A stretch of DNA of 64,000 nt from Dyadobacter beijingensis DSM 21582 (GCF_000382205.1 NZ_KB907790.1:124001-188000), one strand, 5' to 3'. Counted from the first letter of the stretch, positions 52,393 to 62,066 are shown. Made by a program: numbers and translations. Notes: a model not told the origin generated them from the sequence alone.

Positions 52393-53427
52393 ATGAACCA
52401 GTCAGTAGTAATTGCACCGATAGGCGAGAGTCTACCGGATTTTTTGAGTTCAAAACAGTATTCAAAAATTGTAGTAATAGCCGATAACAACACCAAAAGG
52501 CATTGTTATCCCTTTTTGAAGGCGGTTTTGCCGAAACATAGTGTAGTGACCGTTCCGGGCGGCGAGGCGCACAAGACATTGGCGACTTGCGAGAAGATCT
52601 GGGAGGCCATGACGAAAGAGGAACTCGACCGGCATGCATTGGTCATCAATGTGGGCGGCGGGGTGATCGGCGACATGGGTGGCTTTTGCGCCGCGGTGTA
52701 TAAACGTGGAATAGATTTTATCCAGGTTCCGACGACCCTGCTGTCGCAGGTGGATGCGAGCGTGGGAGGAAAGTTGGGGATTGATTTTCAGGGTTTCAAA
52801 AACCATTTGGGCGTTTTCAACATCCCGAAAAGCGTGCTCATCGACCCGGTGTTTCTTAAAACATTGCCCGAGCGTGAAATACGGTCCGGGTTTGCCGAGA
52901 TAATCAAGCATTGCCTGATCGCCGACGCGACGAAATGGGAGGAGATCAGAGGGAAGGATTTCGAAGAACAAAAATGGCCCGACCTGATTGCGCATTCGGT
53001 GAAGATCAAGCAGCAGGTGGTGGACCAGGACCCGACGGAGAAAGGCTTGCGGAAGATCCTGAATTTCGGACATACGCTCGGCCACGCGGTGGAGACCTGC
53101 TTTTTGAACAAGTCTCCCAAAGAGCGGCTTTTCCACGGGGAAGCCATCGCGGTGGGGATGATCATGGAAGCGTACCTGTCGTTCGAGCGTAAGATGATCG
53201 ACCAGCAGACGCTGACGGATATCGAGGAATTCCTGTTCGCGACGTACGGTAAAGTGAAGATCAAGCCGGAGGACATTGAAGAAATTATCGCCCTGACGCG
53301 TCAGGACAAGAAGAATAGAGGAAAGGAAATCAGGTTTTCATTGCTGAAAGGGGCCGGGCAATGTGCCTTTGATATCGTAGTAACGGCAGCTGAAATGCGG
53401 AAATCAATAGCTTATTATTTGGGGTAG
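52393..53427 (+). CDS. aroB: 3-dehydroquinate synthase
   Basis: AroB cyclises DAHP to 3-dehydroquinate in the shikimate route to aromatic amino acids. The 344-residue protein contains NVGGGVIGDMGGFCAAVYKR, VPTTLLSQVDASVGGKLGID, FGHTLGHAVET and FHGEAIAVGMIMEA. These hold the NAD-binding loop and zinc-binding His/Glu. It is monocistronic in appearance, with no other aro genes near. Confidence 0.96.
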   Translation: MNQSVVIAPIGESLPDFLSSKQYSKIVVIADNNTKRHCYPFLKAVLPKHSVVTVPGGEAHKTLATCEKIWEAMTKEELDRHALVINVGGGVIGDMGGFCAAVYKRGIDFIQVPTTLLSQVDASVGGKLGIDFQGFKNHLGVFNIPKSVLIDPVFLKTLPEREIRSGFAEIIKHCLIADATKWEEIRGKDFEEQKWPDLIAHSVKIKQQVVDQDPTEKGLRKILNFGHTLGHAVETCFLNKSPKERLFHGEAIAVGMIMEAYLSFERKMIDQQTLTDIEEFLFATYGKVKIKPEDIEEIIALTRQDKKNRGKEIRFSLLKGAGQCAFDIVVTAAEMRKSIAYYLG

Positions 53428-53517
53428 ATTTAGAGGATCGGCATAAGCTATTGGCAGTGTAAGGGAGTATCGAAATACATTCTTGATATATTTTAATTCA
53501 CAACCTGACAAATTTAA

Positions 53518-54093
53518 ATGCTTATGCTGAGGTCTATTACTATTTATGCCGCTTTACTGCTCGTAGTCGTGATTGCAGGGTGTTCCAGTGGCCGGAAAGT
53601 GTTTGTGGAGCATGATTACAGCTACGAGACCAATTTTAAAGATTACTCTTCTTATACGTTTCTGGAATGTGAGAGGGATACCAACAATCTTTGCACCGAA
53701 ATTTACGAGGCGATCCGTCGCCAGATGCAGGTAAGAGGCTACAAGCTCACTGCCGAAAAACCCACACTGCTGGTCAACTACGGGATTTTCTATGATAACC
53801 TGCGTTATCAGGGCTATATGCAGCCGGTGATCAAGAACTGGGTGGATACGGAGAACGAAGGCTTCCGGTACGAGCCGATCAAATACGCGCTCGACAAAGG
53901 CACGCTGATCGTTTCGCTCATCGATGCCGAGAGTGATCAGGTTGTTTGGAGAGGATATGCTTCGGGGATATTTAAAGGAACTGAAAGTTCCAATAACCAT
54001 TACCGGAGCGTTGTAAGGCGTATTTTTGACCAGTATCCGCTGTTCGCGAAGGGGTATGACCCACGGCGTTACAGCGAGCAGGTTGGACGATAA
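53518..54093 (+). CDS. DUF4136 family lipoprotein
   Basis: 191 residues with a lipobox (VVVIAGCSSG). The domain starts with DYSYETNFKDYSSYTF, typical of DUF4136, and continues RRQMQVRGYKLTAEKPTLLV, VNYGIFYDNL and GTLIVSLIDAESDQVVWRGY. Function unknown; members are envelope lipoproteins. Start could be 53518 or the second Met at 53524. Confidence 0.85.
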   Translation: MLMLRSITIYAALLLVVVIAGCSSGRKVFVEHDYSYETNFKDYSSYTFLECERDTNNLCTEIYEAIRRQMQVRGYKLTAEKPTLLVNYGIFYDNLRYQGYMQPVIKNWVDTENEGFRYEPIKYALDKGTLIVSLIDAESDQVVWRGYASGIFKGTESSNNHYRSVVRRIFDQYPLFAKGYDPRRYSEQVGR

Positions 54094-54106
54094 GTAATTT
54101 TATGTG

Positions 54107-54156
54107 AAAAGCCTGGTTCACGTGCTCTGTCAGGGACACGCGAACCAGGCTTTTTT
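54107..54156. terminator. Bidirectional terminator between the DUF4136 gene and the oxidoreductase
   Basis: AAAAGCCTGGTTC (54107-54119) pairs with GAACCAGGCTTTT (54142-54154); an inner CGTG/CACG continues the stem. T run on the right, A run on the left. Confidence 0.85.
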
Positions 54157-54159
54157 ATG

Positions 54160-55044
54160 TTACAGGGCCAGGCCGGCATCGTCGGAAGCGCCTAGTGCCA
54201 ATGCTCCCCAGTCGAGGTTCTCACGGCCTTTGGCGAGGCCGGAAATAAAGCGGTTTTTGATAATGTCTGCAAATGGCATGGGCGCATTCACATTCGAGGC
54301 GGTTTGGAGTGTGAGGTTAATGTCCTTCAAGCCCAGCGGGAAGCGGAATGCAACCGGTTCGTACGCGTGCTGCGCGACGATTTTTCCGTAATTCTGGAAA
54401 ATAGGGGCCGCAAACAGCGTCGAAGTGAGCATTTCGTAAATGCTTTGTCTTGAAATACCATTCTTTTCGGCCATAGTGAATGCTTCGCCCATCATTTCGA
54501 GGCTGCACGCGATCATGAAATTGCCGGCGAGCTTGATCACATTCGCCGCGCCCGGGTCGTCTCCGAAATCAAAAACGCCTTTCACGAAACTCTGTACAAT
54601 AGGCTTAATGCGCTCTTTGGCGGCTGCATTGCCCGAAAGGCAGATGTTACCCACTTTTGCGCGCACCGCTTCCGGCCGGGCGAATATGGGCGCGGCCACG
54701 TAATGCGCGCCATACCACTCGTGCACCTGCGCAAGCTGGCGCGAGGTTTCCGGTGAAATGGTGCTCATCGAAATGTGCACGCCGTCCTTGCCCAGCGTTT
54801 CCACCAGTTCCATTGAAAATAGTTCTTCTACGGCATTATCGTCGGCCAGGACGGAGAATACCAGCCCGCCAGGGGTAATGGCATCGATGGCGTCCTCTAC
54901 CACCGTGGCGCCAAGTTTGATCAATGGTTCTGCTTTGGCGGTTGTTCTGTTCCAGACAACCAGTTCGTAACCCGCTTCGAGCAGGCTTTCAGCGATAGGA
55001 GTACCGAGGTTCCCGAGTCCGAGGAACGCTATTTTTTCAGACAT
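54160..55044 (-). CDS. Beta-hydroxyacid dehydrogenase family (3-hydroxyisobutyrate dehydrogenase / GLYR1-like) oxidoreductase
   Basis: 294 residues. NAD(P)-binding FLGLGNLGTPIAESLLEAGY opens the protein, then VVWNRT. MSTISPETSRQL and the catalytic Lys region VIKLAGNFMIACSLEMMGEA are diagnostic. The preferred cofactor is probably NADP(H), given Asn-Arg-Thr after the second strand. Likely substrates are small 3-hydroxy or aldehyde acids; the exact one is unknown. The gene upstream on this strand, the carboxylase beta subunit, ends 28 bases away, so both could share a transcript. Confidence 0.87.
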   Translation of the reverse strand: MSEKIAFLGLGNLGTPIAESLLEAGYELVVWNRTTAKAEPLIKLGATVVEDAIDAITPGGLVFSVLADDNAVEELFSMELVETLGKDGVHISMSTISPETSRQLAQVHEWYGAHYVAAPIFARPEAVRAKVGNICLSGNAAAKERIKPIVQSFVKGVFDFGDDPGAANVIKLAGNFMIACSLEMMGEAFTMAEKNGISRQSIYEMLTSTLFAAPIFQNYGKIVAQHAYEPVAFRFPLGLKDINLTLQTASNVNAPMPFADIIKNRFISGLAKGRENLDWGALALGASDDAGLAL

Positions 55045-55072
55045 AATTGACAGGTTTAGATAGTATTCAAAA

Positions 55073-56686
55073 TTAAACTTGGATTACACCCACATTGAAT
55101 GGCTTCTCGATGGGTGCCTGATTGGCGGCTTCGATGCCGGCGGAAATGATGCGCCGCGTTTCCACGGGATCGATAATGCCGTCTACCCAAAGACGCGCGG
55201 CAGCGTAGTAGGGCGACAGTTCTTCGTTATAACGGTCGGTAATCTGTTTCAAAAGCTCCTTTTCCGCTTCCGGCGTGATGGTTTCGCCTTTGGCTTTCAG
55301 CGTGGCCGTTTGCACTTGCAACAATGTGCGCGCAGCCGTAGCACCGCTCATCACGGCCATTTGGGCTGTCGGCCAGGCGAATATCAGCCGCGGATCGTAA
55401 GCTTTGCCGCACATGGCGTAATTCCCGGCGCCGTAGGAGTTGCCGATAATAAATGTAAACTTCGGTACCACCGAATTAGCGACGGCATTCACCATTTTGG
55501 CGCCGTCCTTGATAATGCCGCCCTGCTCCGCGCGGCTGCCGACCATAAAGCCGGTGACGTCATGGAAAAACACGAGCGGGATTTTCTTCTGATTACAGTT
55601 CATAATGAAGCGCGCAGCCTTGTCGGCGGCTTCGGCGTAGATGACCCCGCCCATTTGCATTTCCCCTTTGCCCGATTTCACCATTTTGCGCTGGTTGGCC
55701 ACGATGCCTACCGCCCAGCCGTCCACGCGTGCGTAGGCGCATATGAGGGTTTTGCCGTAATCGGGCTTGTATTCATCGAGCTCCGAGCCGTCCACCATGC
55801 ATTCGAGGATGGGCAGCACGTCATAGGGTTTCAGGCGGTCGGTGGGGAGCAGTTGATAGATTTCCCCGGGCTCGCGTGCGGGATTTTGGGATGGCCTGCG
55901 ATCGTAGCCGGCGGATAAGGGCCTGCCTATTTTATCAATGTGCCGCTTAATGGCGTCGAGGCAGGATTTATCGTCGGGGAACTTGTTGTCCGTCACGCCG
56001 GATATTTCGCAATGCATGGTAGCGCCGCCGAGCGATTCCGCGTCGATATCTTCTCCGATGGATGATTTTACCAAATACGGCCCCGCCAGGAAAACGGAGC
56101 CTGTGCCTTCGACAATGAATGCCTCGTCGGACATAATGGGCAAATACGCCCCGCCCGCCACACAGGCACCCATAATGGCCGAAATCTGTACGATGCCCAT
56201 TGCCGACATCTGCGCATTATTCCTGAAAATGCGGCCGAAATGCTCCTTGTCCGCGAATACCTCCGCCTGCATGGGCAGGTACACGCCCGCGCTGTCGACG
56301 AGGTAGATCACCGGCAGCCGGTTTTCCATCGCGATCTCCTGCGCGCGCAGGTTTTTTTTGGCCGCGATCGGGAACCAGGCACCGGCTTTCACGGTAGCGT
56401 CGTTGGCGACGATCATGCATTGTTTTCCCGAAACATAGCCAATGCCCACCACCACGCCGCCGGACGGGCAGCCGCCGTCTTCTTCATACATGCCTTCCCC
56501 CACAAATGCGCCGATTTCGAGGAAATGAGAACCATCGTCGGTCAGGTAACCGATCCGTTCGCGGGCCGTGAGCTTGCCTTTCTGGTGTTGCGCGTCGATT
56601 TTTTTGGATCCCCCGCCGAGCTTTACCTGCTCGTATTTCCGGTTCAGGATTTCGATAAGGTGCGGGAGGCTTTCCTGGCTGGTCAT
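55073..56686 (-). CDS. Acyl-CoA carboxylase beta subunit (carboxyltransferase)
   Basis: 537 residues from MTSQESLPHLIEIL; an in-frame ATG 180 bases upstream gives an implausible N-terminus. It is a two-domain carboxyltransferase with KKIDAQHQKGKLTARERI, YEEDGGCPSGGVVVGIGYVS, GACVAGGAYLPIMSDEAFIV in the first half and VTGFMVGSRAEQGGIIKDGA plus GNSYGAGNYAMCGKAYDPR in the second. This matches methylcrotonyl-/propionyl-CoA carboxylase beta proteins; substrate choice cannot be fixed. The biotin-carrying alpha subunit is not adjacent. Confidence 0.92.
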   Translation of the reverse strand: MTSQESLPHLIEILNRKYEQVKLGGGSKKIDAQHQKGKLTARERIGYLTDDGSHFLEIGAFVGEGMYEEDGGCPSGGVVVGIGYVSGKQCMIVANDATVKAGAWFPIAAKKNLRAQEIAMENRLPVIYLVDSAGVYLPMQAEVFADKEHFGRIFRNNAQMSAMGIVQISAIMGACVAGGAYLPIMSDEAFIVEGTGSVFLAGPYLVKSSIGEDIDAESLGGATMHCEISGVTDNKFPDDKSCLDAIKRHIDKIGRPLSAGYDRRPSQNPAREPGEIYQLLPTDRLKPYDVLPILECMVDGSELDEYKPDYGKTLICAYARVDGWAVGIVANQRKMVKSGKGEMQMGGVIYAEAADKAARFIMNCNQKKIPLVFFHDVTGFMVGSRAEQGGIIKDGAKMVNAVANSVVPKFTFIIGNSYGAGNYAMCGKAYDPRLIFAWPTAQMAVMSGATAARTLLQVQTATLKAKGETITPEAEKELLKQITDRYNEELSPYYAAARLWVDGIIDPVETRRIISAGIEAANQAPIEKPFNVGVIQV

Positions 56687-56736
56687 GATGATGAAGAATG
56701 GTGTGAATAATGCAAATGGGCTTATTTCAAATGTAA

Positions 56737-56766
56737 AAAGTCGTTTACCGGTAAGCAAACGACTTT
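56737..56766 (-). terminator. Terminator of the amidase-MCE unit
   Basis: AAAGTCGTTT (56737-56746) pairs with AAACGACTTT (56757-56766); on the minus strand the stem is followed by TTAC and flanks the stop of the MCE gene at 56793. Confidence 0.75.
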
Positions 56767-56792
56767 CACATTTATTTGAAAAATGACGGGTT

Positions 56793-57758
56793 CTATCTGA
56801 CGGTCGTAGCCGTGTCGAGCGGCGATTCGGCAGGTCCTTTGTCTTTTTTACCAAAAACCGACACATTGATGTAGCGCTTCGGATGCTCGCGGAAATTGGT
56901 GAGCAGCTTGTTCATGCTGATCATCGTGCGGTTGAGGTTGTTATACAATGTCTCGTCCTTCACGAGCTTGCCCGCCGTGCCCTTGCCTGCTTCCACGCTG
57001 GCGAGCAATGTGTGCAGCTCTTCAATGGTCTTTCTGGCACTGGTAACGGTTTCCCCAAGCCGCAGTGCATTCAGCGAATCGGCCAGGGTGCCGGTTTTGG
57101 CCAGCAGTGGTTTCAGCTCTTTCTCGGTTTCCAGGAGTGAAGTAGTGAGTTTATTCAGGTTTGATGTCATGGTGAGCAGGTTCGAGCGGTTTTCAGCCAG
57201 TAAACCCTGCAGGCTGGTGCCGGTCTGGTTATAGTTCCTCAAAACCTGGTTCAGGATCAAACCGGTTTCCTGGAAACCGCCTACCACGAGGTCGAGGTTT
57301 TTGATGAGTGAATCGGCATGGGAAACAAGCGGCAATGCTTTTTCCTGCAAAACAGCCGAAATACCTGACTCTTTGCGCGCTACGAGCGTATCGCCGTCCT
57401 TCATCGCCGCGCCGGTGCCCATCGCAAGGTGGATTACCTTGCCGCCGAGCAGCCCGCCGTCGGCCAGTATAGCACCTGTTCCCTGCGGCACCGAAATGCC
57501 CTTTTGTACATCCACCGTTACCAGCAGCTGGTTGCCGCGGTTTTGGAGCAGCTTGATCTCCTGCACACGGCCGACATTCAAACCATTCAATAACACGGGA
57601 TTGGAGACGGTCAGGCCATCGATATTGTCGTAAACGATGTGGTATTTGTAAGTTCTGGAAAAAACGTCGGAGCCTTTGAGGATATGGAAGCCGAAATACA
57701 GCATGACAATGGCGAAGAGCGCCATGATTCCGACTTTTGCTTCTCTTGATATTTTCAT
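56793..57758 (-). CDS. MCE/MlaD family lipid-transport protein
   Basis: 321 residues. An N-terminal membrane helix (VGIMALFAIVMLYFGFHIL) precedes the MCE domain (YHIVYDNIDGLTVSNPVLLN, GLNVGRVQEIKLL, ILADGGLLGGKVIHLAMG). Residues ~150-260 are helical, probably coiled-coil (LLAENRSNLLTMTSNLNKLT). MlaD-type proteins pass phospholipids across the periplasm with an ABC transporter. No mlaE/mlaF gene adjoins. It follows the amidase gene by 48 bases and is divergent, with it, from lptD. Confidence 0.92.
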   Translation of the reverse strand: MKISREAKVGIMALFAIVMLYFGFHILKGSDVFSRTYKYHIVYDNIDGLTVSNPVLLNGLNVGRVQEIKLLQNRGNQLLVTVDVQKGISVPQGTGAILADGGLLGGKVIHLAMGTGAAMKDGDTLVARKESGISAVLQEKALPLVSHADSLIKNLDLVVGGFQETGLILNQVLRNYNQTGTSLQGLLAENRSNLLTMTSNLNKLTTSLLETEKELKPLLAKTGTLADSLNALRLGETVTSARKTIEELHTLLASVEAGKGTAGKLVKDETLYNNLNRTMISMNKLLTNFREHPKRYINVSVFGKKDKGPAESPLDTATTVR

Positions 57759-57806
57759 GGACTATTAGTTTGTTTTGACAAATTAAGGCAATATGTCACT
57801 GGTTCA

Positions 57807-58604
57807 CTACCGGTCCATATCTTTTTTATATGCCATAAATGCCGCGTGAATGCATTTGGCTACCTCTTCCTGTCCGGCGTCGGAGCTCAGGTATTCTTCT
57901 TCGTCGGGTGAGGAAAGGAAACCTGTTTCGATCAATACGCTGGGCATGGCGCAGCGCCATAGCACGAGGAACCCGGCTTGTTTGACGCCGCGGCTGTCGC
58001 GCTCGGAAATCGACTGGAATTTCTTTTCGATCAGATCGGCGAGTTTTACGCTGCTGGAAATGAACGCGCTTTGATAGTTAGCGAGCATAATGTGCGCCAG
58101 CGGAGACTCCGGGTCGAAACCCTTGTATTTCTGCTTGTAATTGGTTTCCTGCAAGATTACGGAGTTCTCCCGTTTCGCGACTTCCAGGTTACCCTCGGTT
58201 TTGTGCAAACCCATTACGAAGGTTTCGGTACCTCGCACCGTACGGGAGCGCGGCGTGGCGTTGCAGTGGATCGAGATGAACAGGTCGGCATTGTTGCGGT
58301 TGGCGAATGCGGAGCGTTCGCCGAGTTCGATGAATACGTCCGTGGACCGCGTGAAAAGCACTTTCACATCCGGCGTTTCCGCTTTGATCTTCTTGCCGAG
58401 CTCCAATGCGACGGCCAGTGCTACGTCTTTTTCCTTGGTGTATTTGCCCCTGGTGCCGGGGTCTTTGCCGCCGTGGCCGGCGTCGATGACTACTGTATTT
58501 ACCCTGCTGCCCGATTTCTCAGTAACCGGTTCTTGCTGAAAAACAAAGGCAACGCTCGCCAGCAGAAAACATGCTACAATTACTAATTTAAGAAGTTTTA
58601 ACAT
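57807..58604 (-). CDS. N-acetylmuramoyl-L-alanine amidase (Amidase_3), exported
   Basis: 265 residues with signal sequence LLKLVIVACFLLASVAFVFQ. Catalytic zinc residues are in VIDAGHGGKDPGTRGKYTKE, KDVALAVALELG, SIHCNATPRSR and SVLIETGFLSSPDEEEYLS. It trims peptidoglycan stem peptides in the periplasm. It is the compact form, without the C-terminal extension of the amidase at 45794. As first gene of an operon with the MCE protein and divergent from lptD, it belongs to an envelope-maintenance locus. Confidence 0.94.
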   Translation of the reverse strand: MLKLLKLVIVACFLLASVAFVFQQEPVTEKSGSRVNTVVIDAGHGGKDPGTRGKYTKEKDVALAVALELGKKIKAETPDVKVLFTRSTDVFIELGERSAFANRNNADLFISIHCNATPRSRTVRGTETFVMGLHKTEGNLEVAKRENSVILQETNYKQKYKGFDPESPLAHIMLANYQSAFISSSVKLADLIEKKFQSISERDSRGVKQAGFLVLWRCAMPSVLIETGFLSSPDEEEYLSSDAGQEEVAKCIHAAFMAYKKDMDR

Positions 58605-58646
58605 TATTTTTTGGTTGGGGCCTTACGCGAAAGAGCTTTCTGTGCT

Positions 58647-58654
58647 TAATTTTG
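58647..58654 (+). promoter_or_regulatory. -7 element (TAATTTTG) upstream of lptD
   Basis: A perfect TAnnTTTG match 26 bases before the proposed TTG start at 58681. No -33 TTTG was found at the usual spacing. Confidence 0.4.
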
Positions 58655-58680
58655 AAATTCGATATGCAAAAATACGCTAA

Positions 58681-61599
58681 TTGTTAGAACTGAAAAGAAA
58701 GGCGATTATTATATCGTCGGTAGTTGTGGCGTTTCTCCTGTTCAGCACTGTGGCATGTGTGCAGCAACGCTCCAAGGGTTCCGGGAAAAATCAGGGTAAG
58801 CTAAAAAGTTCGACTTCTGCAAAGCAATCAGCGGATTCCCTTCTTACAGTGCAAAAGCAAGCAGGTACGGATACTTCCCGTGCCGGCCAACCTGCTACGT
58901 CCGTTCCGAGAGGTAGCGTAAACGCAGATAGTACGCTCGCTAACAATGGTTTACCAGCCGATTCCACAGTTGCCGATACGCTGAAAAACCCCGATGACCT
59001 CGAAAATACGGTCGAATACCATTCTGAGGATTCTACGATTATGGACGCTGTTTTGAAGCAGGTTCATTTGTACGGCAATGCGGAAGTCAACTACGGGACC
59101 ATTAACCTCAAAGCCAATTACATCCGCCTGAACTGGATCACCAACGAGGTGTACGCCGTCGGGACTTATGATTCAACGGCAAAGAAAATGGCCGGCGAGC
59201 CGATCTTCCAGGATGGTCCGGAGACGTACAATACCAAGGAAATCCGCTATAATTTCAAATCTAAAAAGGCGCTTATTCAGGGTATTGTTACCCAGGAGGG
59301 CGATGGTAATATCCGTGGGGAAAAGGTGAAGAAGGACACGGAGGGCAATTTTTACATACGGCATTCCATTTATACCACCTGTAACCTTACCCACCCGCAT
59401 TACTTCATCAATGCGCCGAAAATCAAGATGGTGAACAAGAAGCAGGTGATTTCGGGGCCGTTCAACCTCGTTATCAGCGATGTACCGCTGCCCATTGCAT
59501 TGCCATTCGGGTTTTTCCCTTTTCCCAAAAAGAAGGAAAACGGTACGAGCGGCGTCATCTTCCCGACCTACGGGGAAGAGCCTAACGGCCGCGGGTTTTA
59601 CCTGCGCGACGGGGGTTACTATTTTGCGATCAGCGAGTACATTAATGCGGAGGTAACCGGGCAGATTTATTCCAATGGCAGCTGGGGGTTGCGGCTCCAA
59701 TCGACCTATATCGAGCGTTACAAGTATTCGGGTAATTTTTCTCTCGCATTCAATAAAAACAAATCCAGCGACGAGCTTCAGAGGCTGCTGGGAACCGGCG
59801 GTACCAACGATTTCAGCGTCGTATGGTCGCACGCGCCCAAGGCGAGGGGGAATTCTACGTTTTCGGCGAACGTGAACGTGAGCAGCAATACCTATAACCA
59901 GCAGCAGTCGTTCGATGTGAACCGATATACGTCCAACGTGGCCAGTTCCTCGGTACAATACAACCGCACATTCGGGCAATACATGCGCGGCGCGGCGTCC
60001 CTGCGCGTGAACCAGAACTTCGGGCAGATCAACCCGACGACGCAGCGACGCGAGGGCGGCAAGACGAACGTTTCGTCCGATTTCAGCTTCGGTGTGAACC
60101 AGATCGCGCCTTTCGCATTGAAAGGCGGCAGCGGTCGCTGGTACGAAAGCTTCCGTCTCGGCCTCGATTTCAGCGGAAATTACGCATTGACGAACTCCCT
60201 TACGGCCGTCGATACTTCTTACAGCCGCCTGGGCTTTGTCGTGAGCGATGCGAAGATCGATACGAGTCGCCTGAACAAAACGAAGGTGGTTTCATTTAAC
60301 CTGAACAACCTTCCCGACATGTTGAAGGACGCGCAGTTTACCGGCCGTTACAGCCTGCCGATTTCACTGCCGAACTTCAAGGTGCTGCGTTTTGTGAACA
60401 TTACCCCAAGCATGTCGCTGTCCGGCGAGGTATTTACAAAACAATACCGCTACACGAAAACAGGCCGTGATTCGATCCGTATCGATACTTTGAAAAAGGT
60501 TGGGACTGAGTATTCCTACAACTTCGGGGCGGGTATGAACACGCGTTTTTACGGGACATTCTTCTTCGGCGGCAAGCGGCTGGAAGCCATCCGGCACACG
60601 GTAATTCCTTCGGTATCATTCACTTATACGCCAGATTTTACCGGCGACGCTTTCGGGTTCTACGAGCGCATCCAGGTAACCGACCGGAAGGGCGAGGTGC
60701 GCGAACTGTCGCTTTCGAAATTCCGCGGGGTCGGGTCGGGTGTGGCGAACGGGCGGGCGTCGAGTGTGATCTCTTTCAGTTTGAATAACTCGTTCGAAAT
60801 GAAGCTGAAAAGCAAGAGCGACACGGCGGCGCAGCAGTTCGAAAAAGTGTCGCTGCTGGATAACCTGAGCTTGGGCGGAAGCTACAACCTGCTGGCCGAC
60901 TCCCTGAATTTATCCAATATCACCATTAATGCGAATGCGCGGATCGGGCGTAACCTGAACCTGAACTTCAACATGAACCTGGACCCGTACACGTACGTGG
61001 CAAACCCGAATATTACTGGTAATCAGATTGGTACAAAAATTAATAAGTACGCCATTACTTCGGGGCAAGGATTGGCCAACCTCCAAAACCTTGGTTTTAC
61101 ATTAGGAACCAGCTTCTCCCCGAAAAGCACTTCTAACAATAATACCAATACCAACAATAACCAGACCAACCCGAACGACCCGAATGCACAGGCCAAGAAA
61201 GAGGCAATGGAGTATGTCCGGCAGAACCCCGATTTGTACGTCGATTTCAATATCCCCTGGAATATCTCCCTGAACTACAACTTCGGGTTGACGAAAACCG
61301 GTCTTTCCAGAGCCACCATTATCCAGGCGGTACAGGCTACGGGTGATTTAAGTCTGTCCAAAAACCTCAAAGTGACCCTCAGCACCGGGTTCGACTTCGT
61401 AGCATTTCAGCCGACGATCACGCAGATCGGTCTCGCGCGCGACCTGCATTGCTGGGATATGAGTTTCAACTGGACGCCGTTTGCGGGCAGCGCCGCCCGG
61501 GCGAGCAACTACAACTTTACGTTGAAAGTGAAGTCGGCCATCCTGCAAGATCTGAAAGTGACCCGCCGCCGGTCATTCTACGACAGATCGGCCTATTAA
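58681..61599 (+). CDS. lptD: LPS-assembly protein LptD, Bacteroidota type
   Basis: LptD is the outer-membrane barrel that inserts lipopolysaccharide into the outer leaflet. The 972-residue product starts at TTG 58681; the ATG at 58664 meets a stop after seven codons. A hydrophobic export segment (SSVVVAFLLFSTVAC) is followed by a Ser/Thr-rich stretch, then an OstA-like periplasmic domain at about 115-270 (VHLYGNAEVNYGTINLKANY, YNTKEIRYNFKSKKALIQGI). The rest is barrel-like with many GSYNL-type strands. An Asn/Thr/Gln tract at about 818-840 looks like an exposed loop. Its N-terminal Cys is only a weak lipobox. Confidence 0.88.
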   Translation: MLELKRKAIIISSVVVAFLLFSTVACVQQRSKGSGKNQGKLKSSTSAKQSADSLLTVQKQAGTDTSRAGQPATSVPRGSVNADSTLANNGLPADSTVADTLKNPDDLENTVEYHSEDSTIMDAVLKQVHLYGNAEVNYGTINLKANYIRLNWITNEVYAVGTYDSTAKKMAGEPIFQDGPETYNTKEIRYNFKSKKALIQGIVTQEGDGNIRGEKVKKDTEGNFYIRHSIYTTCNLTHPHYFINAPKIKMVNKKQVISGPFNLVISDVPLPIALPFGFFPFPKKKENGTSGVIFPTYGEEPNGRGFYLRDGGYYFAISEYINAEVTGQIYSNGSWGLRLQSTYIERYKYSGNFSLAFNKNKSSDELQRLLGTGGTNDFSVVWSHAPKARGNSTFSANVNVSSNTYNQQQSFDVNRYTSNVASSSVQYNRTFGQYMRGAASLRVNQNFGQINPTTQRREGGKTNVSSDFSFGVNQIAPFALKGGSGRWYESFRLGLDFSGNYALTNSLTAVDTSYSRLGFVVSDAKIDTSRLNKTKVVSFNLNNLPDMLKDAQFTGRYSLPISLPNFKVLRFVNITPSMSLSGEVFTKQYRYTKTGRDSIRIDTLKKVGTEYSYNFGAGMNTRFYGTFFFGGKRLEAIRHTVIPSVSFTYTPDFTGDAFGFYERIQVTDRKGEVRELSLSKFRGVGSGVANGRASSVISFSLNNSFEMKLKSKSDTAAQQFEKVSLLDNLSLGGSYNLLADSLNLSNITINANARIGRNLNLNFNMNLDPYTYVANPNITGNQIGTKINKYAITSGQGLANLQNLGFTLGTSFSPKSTSNNNTNTNNNQTNPNDPNAQAKKEAMEYVRQNPDLYVDFNIPWNISLNYNFGLTKTGLSRATIIQAVQATGDLSLSKNLKVTLSTGFDFVAFQPTITQIGLARDLHCWDMSFNWTPFAGSAARASNYNFTLKVKSAILQDLKVTRRRSFYDRSAY

Positions 61600-61621
61600 T
61601 CAGTTAGTAACCAAACAAAAA

Positions 61622-61644
61622 TGGCCGTCCCACTGGAACGGCCA
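61622..61644 (-). terminator. Terminator of the DUF1573 gene
   Basis: TGGCCGT (61622-61628) pairs with ACGGCCA (61638-61644); on the minus strand it is followed by TTTTGTTTGG. Confidence 0.7.
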
Positions 61645-61667
61645 CTGCAAAAATCTTTGCTGAAAGT

Positions 61668-62066
61668 TTATTTGGAAGACGGTTTCGCCGCTGCTTTGGG
61701 AACCACTTCTCCATTAAGGTAAAGGGTAATTGAACCACCTTCTGTGTTGCTGAAAACGGTTACAGGCTTGTTGAAAGGACCTGCTGCTGCTGCATTGAAT
61801 GTCGCTTTTACGGAACCGGTTTTACCAGGAAGTACAGGATCTTTGGACCATACCGGTGTAGTACATCCGCAAGAAACGGTTACGTTTGAAAGGATCACGG
61901 GATCAGAGCCTGTGTTGGTGAATACAAACTCGTGCGTAACGGGTGTTCCTTGTGGTACTTTGCCGAATTTGTGTGTTTCTTCTTTGAATTTCAGCACACC
62001 TTTCTGTGCAAAACTTACGGTGGTCAGCCCGAGGATCAATACCAGCGCTGAAAAGAATACTTTCAT
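61668..62066 (-). CDS. DUF1573 domain protein, exported
   Basis: 132 residues with signal peptide MKVFFSALVLILGLTTVSFA. The single DUF1573 (HYDIN/Ig-like) domain is diagnostic: FKEETHKFGKVPQGTPVTHE, FVFTNTGSDPVILSNVTVSC and CGCTTPVWSKDPVLPGKTGS. Such small proteins are abundant in Bacteroidota envelopes; their role is unknown. It ends KPSSK with an Ala/Lys-rich tail. Confidence 0.92.
   Translation of the reverse strand: MKVFFSALVLILGLTTVSFAQKGVLKFKEETHKFGKVPQGTPVTHEFVFTNTGSDPVILSNVTVSCGCTTPVWSKDPVLPGKTGSVKATFNAAAAGPFNKPVTVFSNTEGGSITLYLNGEVVPKAAAKPSSK

Noticed and set aside
56687..56866. 60-residue N-terminal extension of the carboxylase beta subunit
   Set aside because: It would cross the MCE terminator and overlap the MCE gene; the conserved protein starts at 56686.
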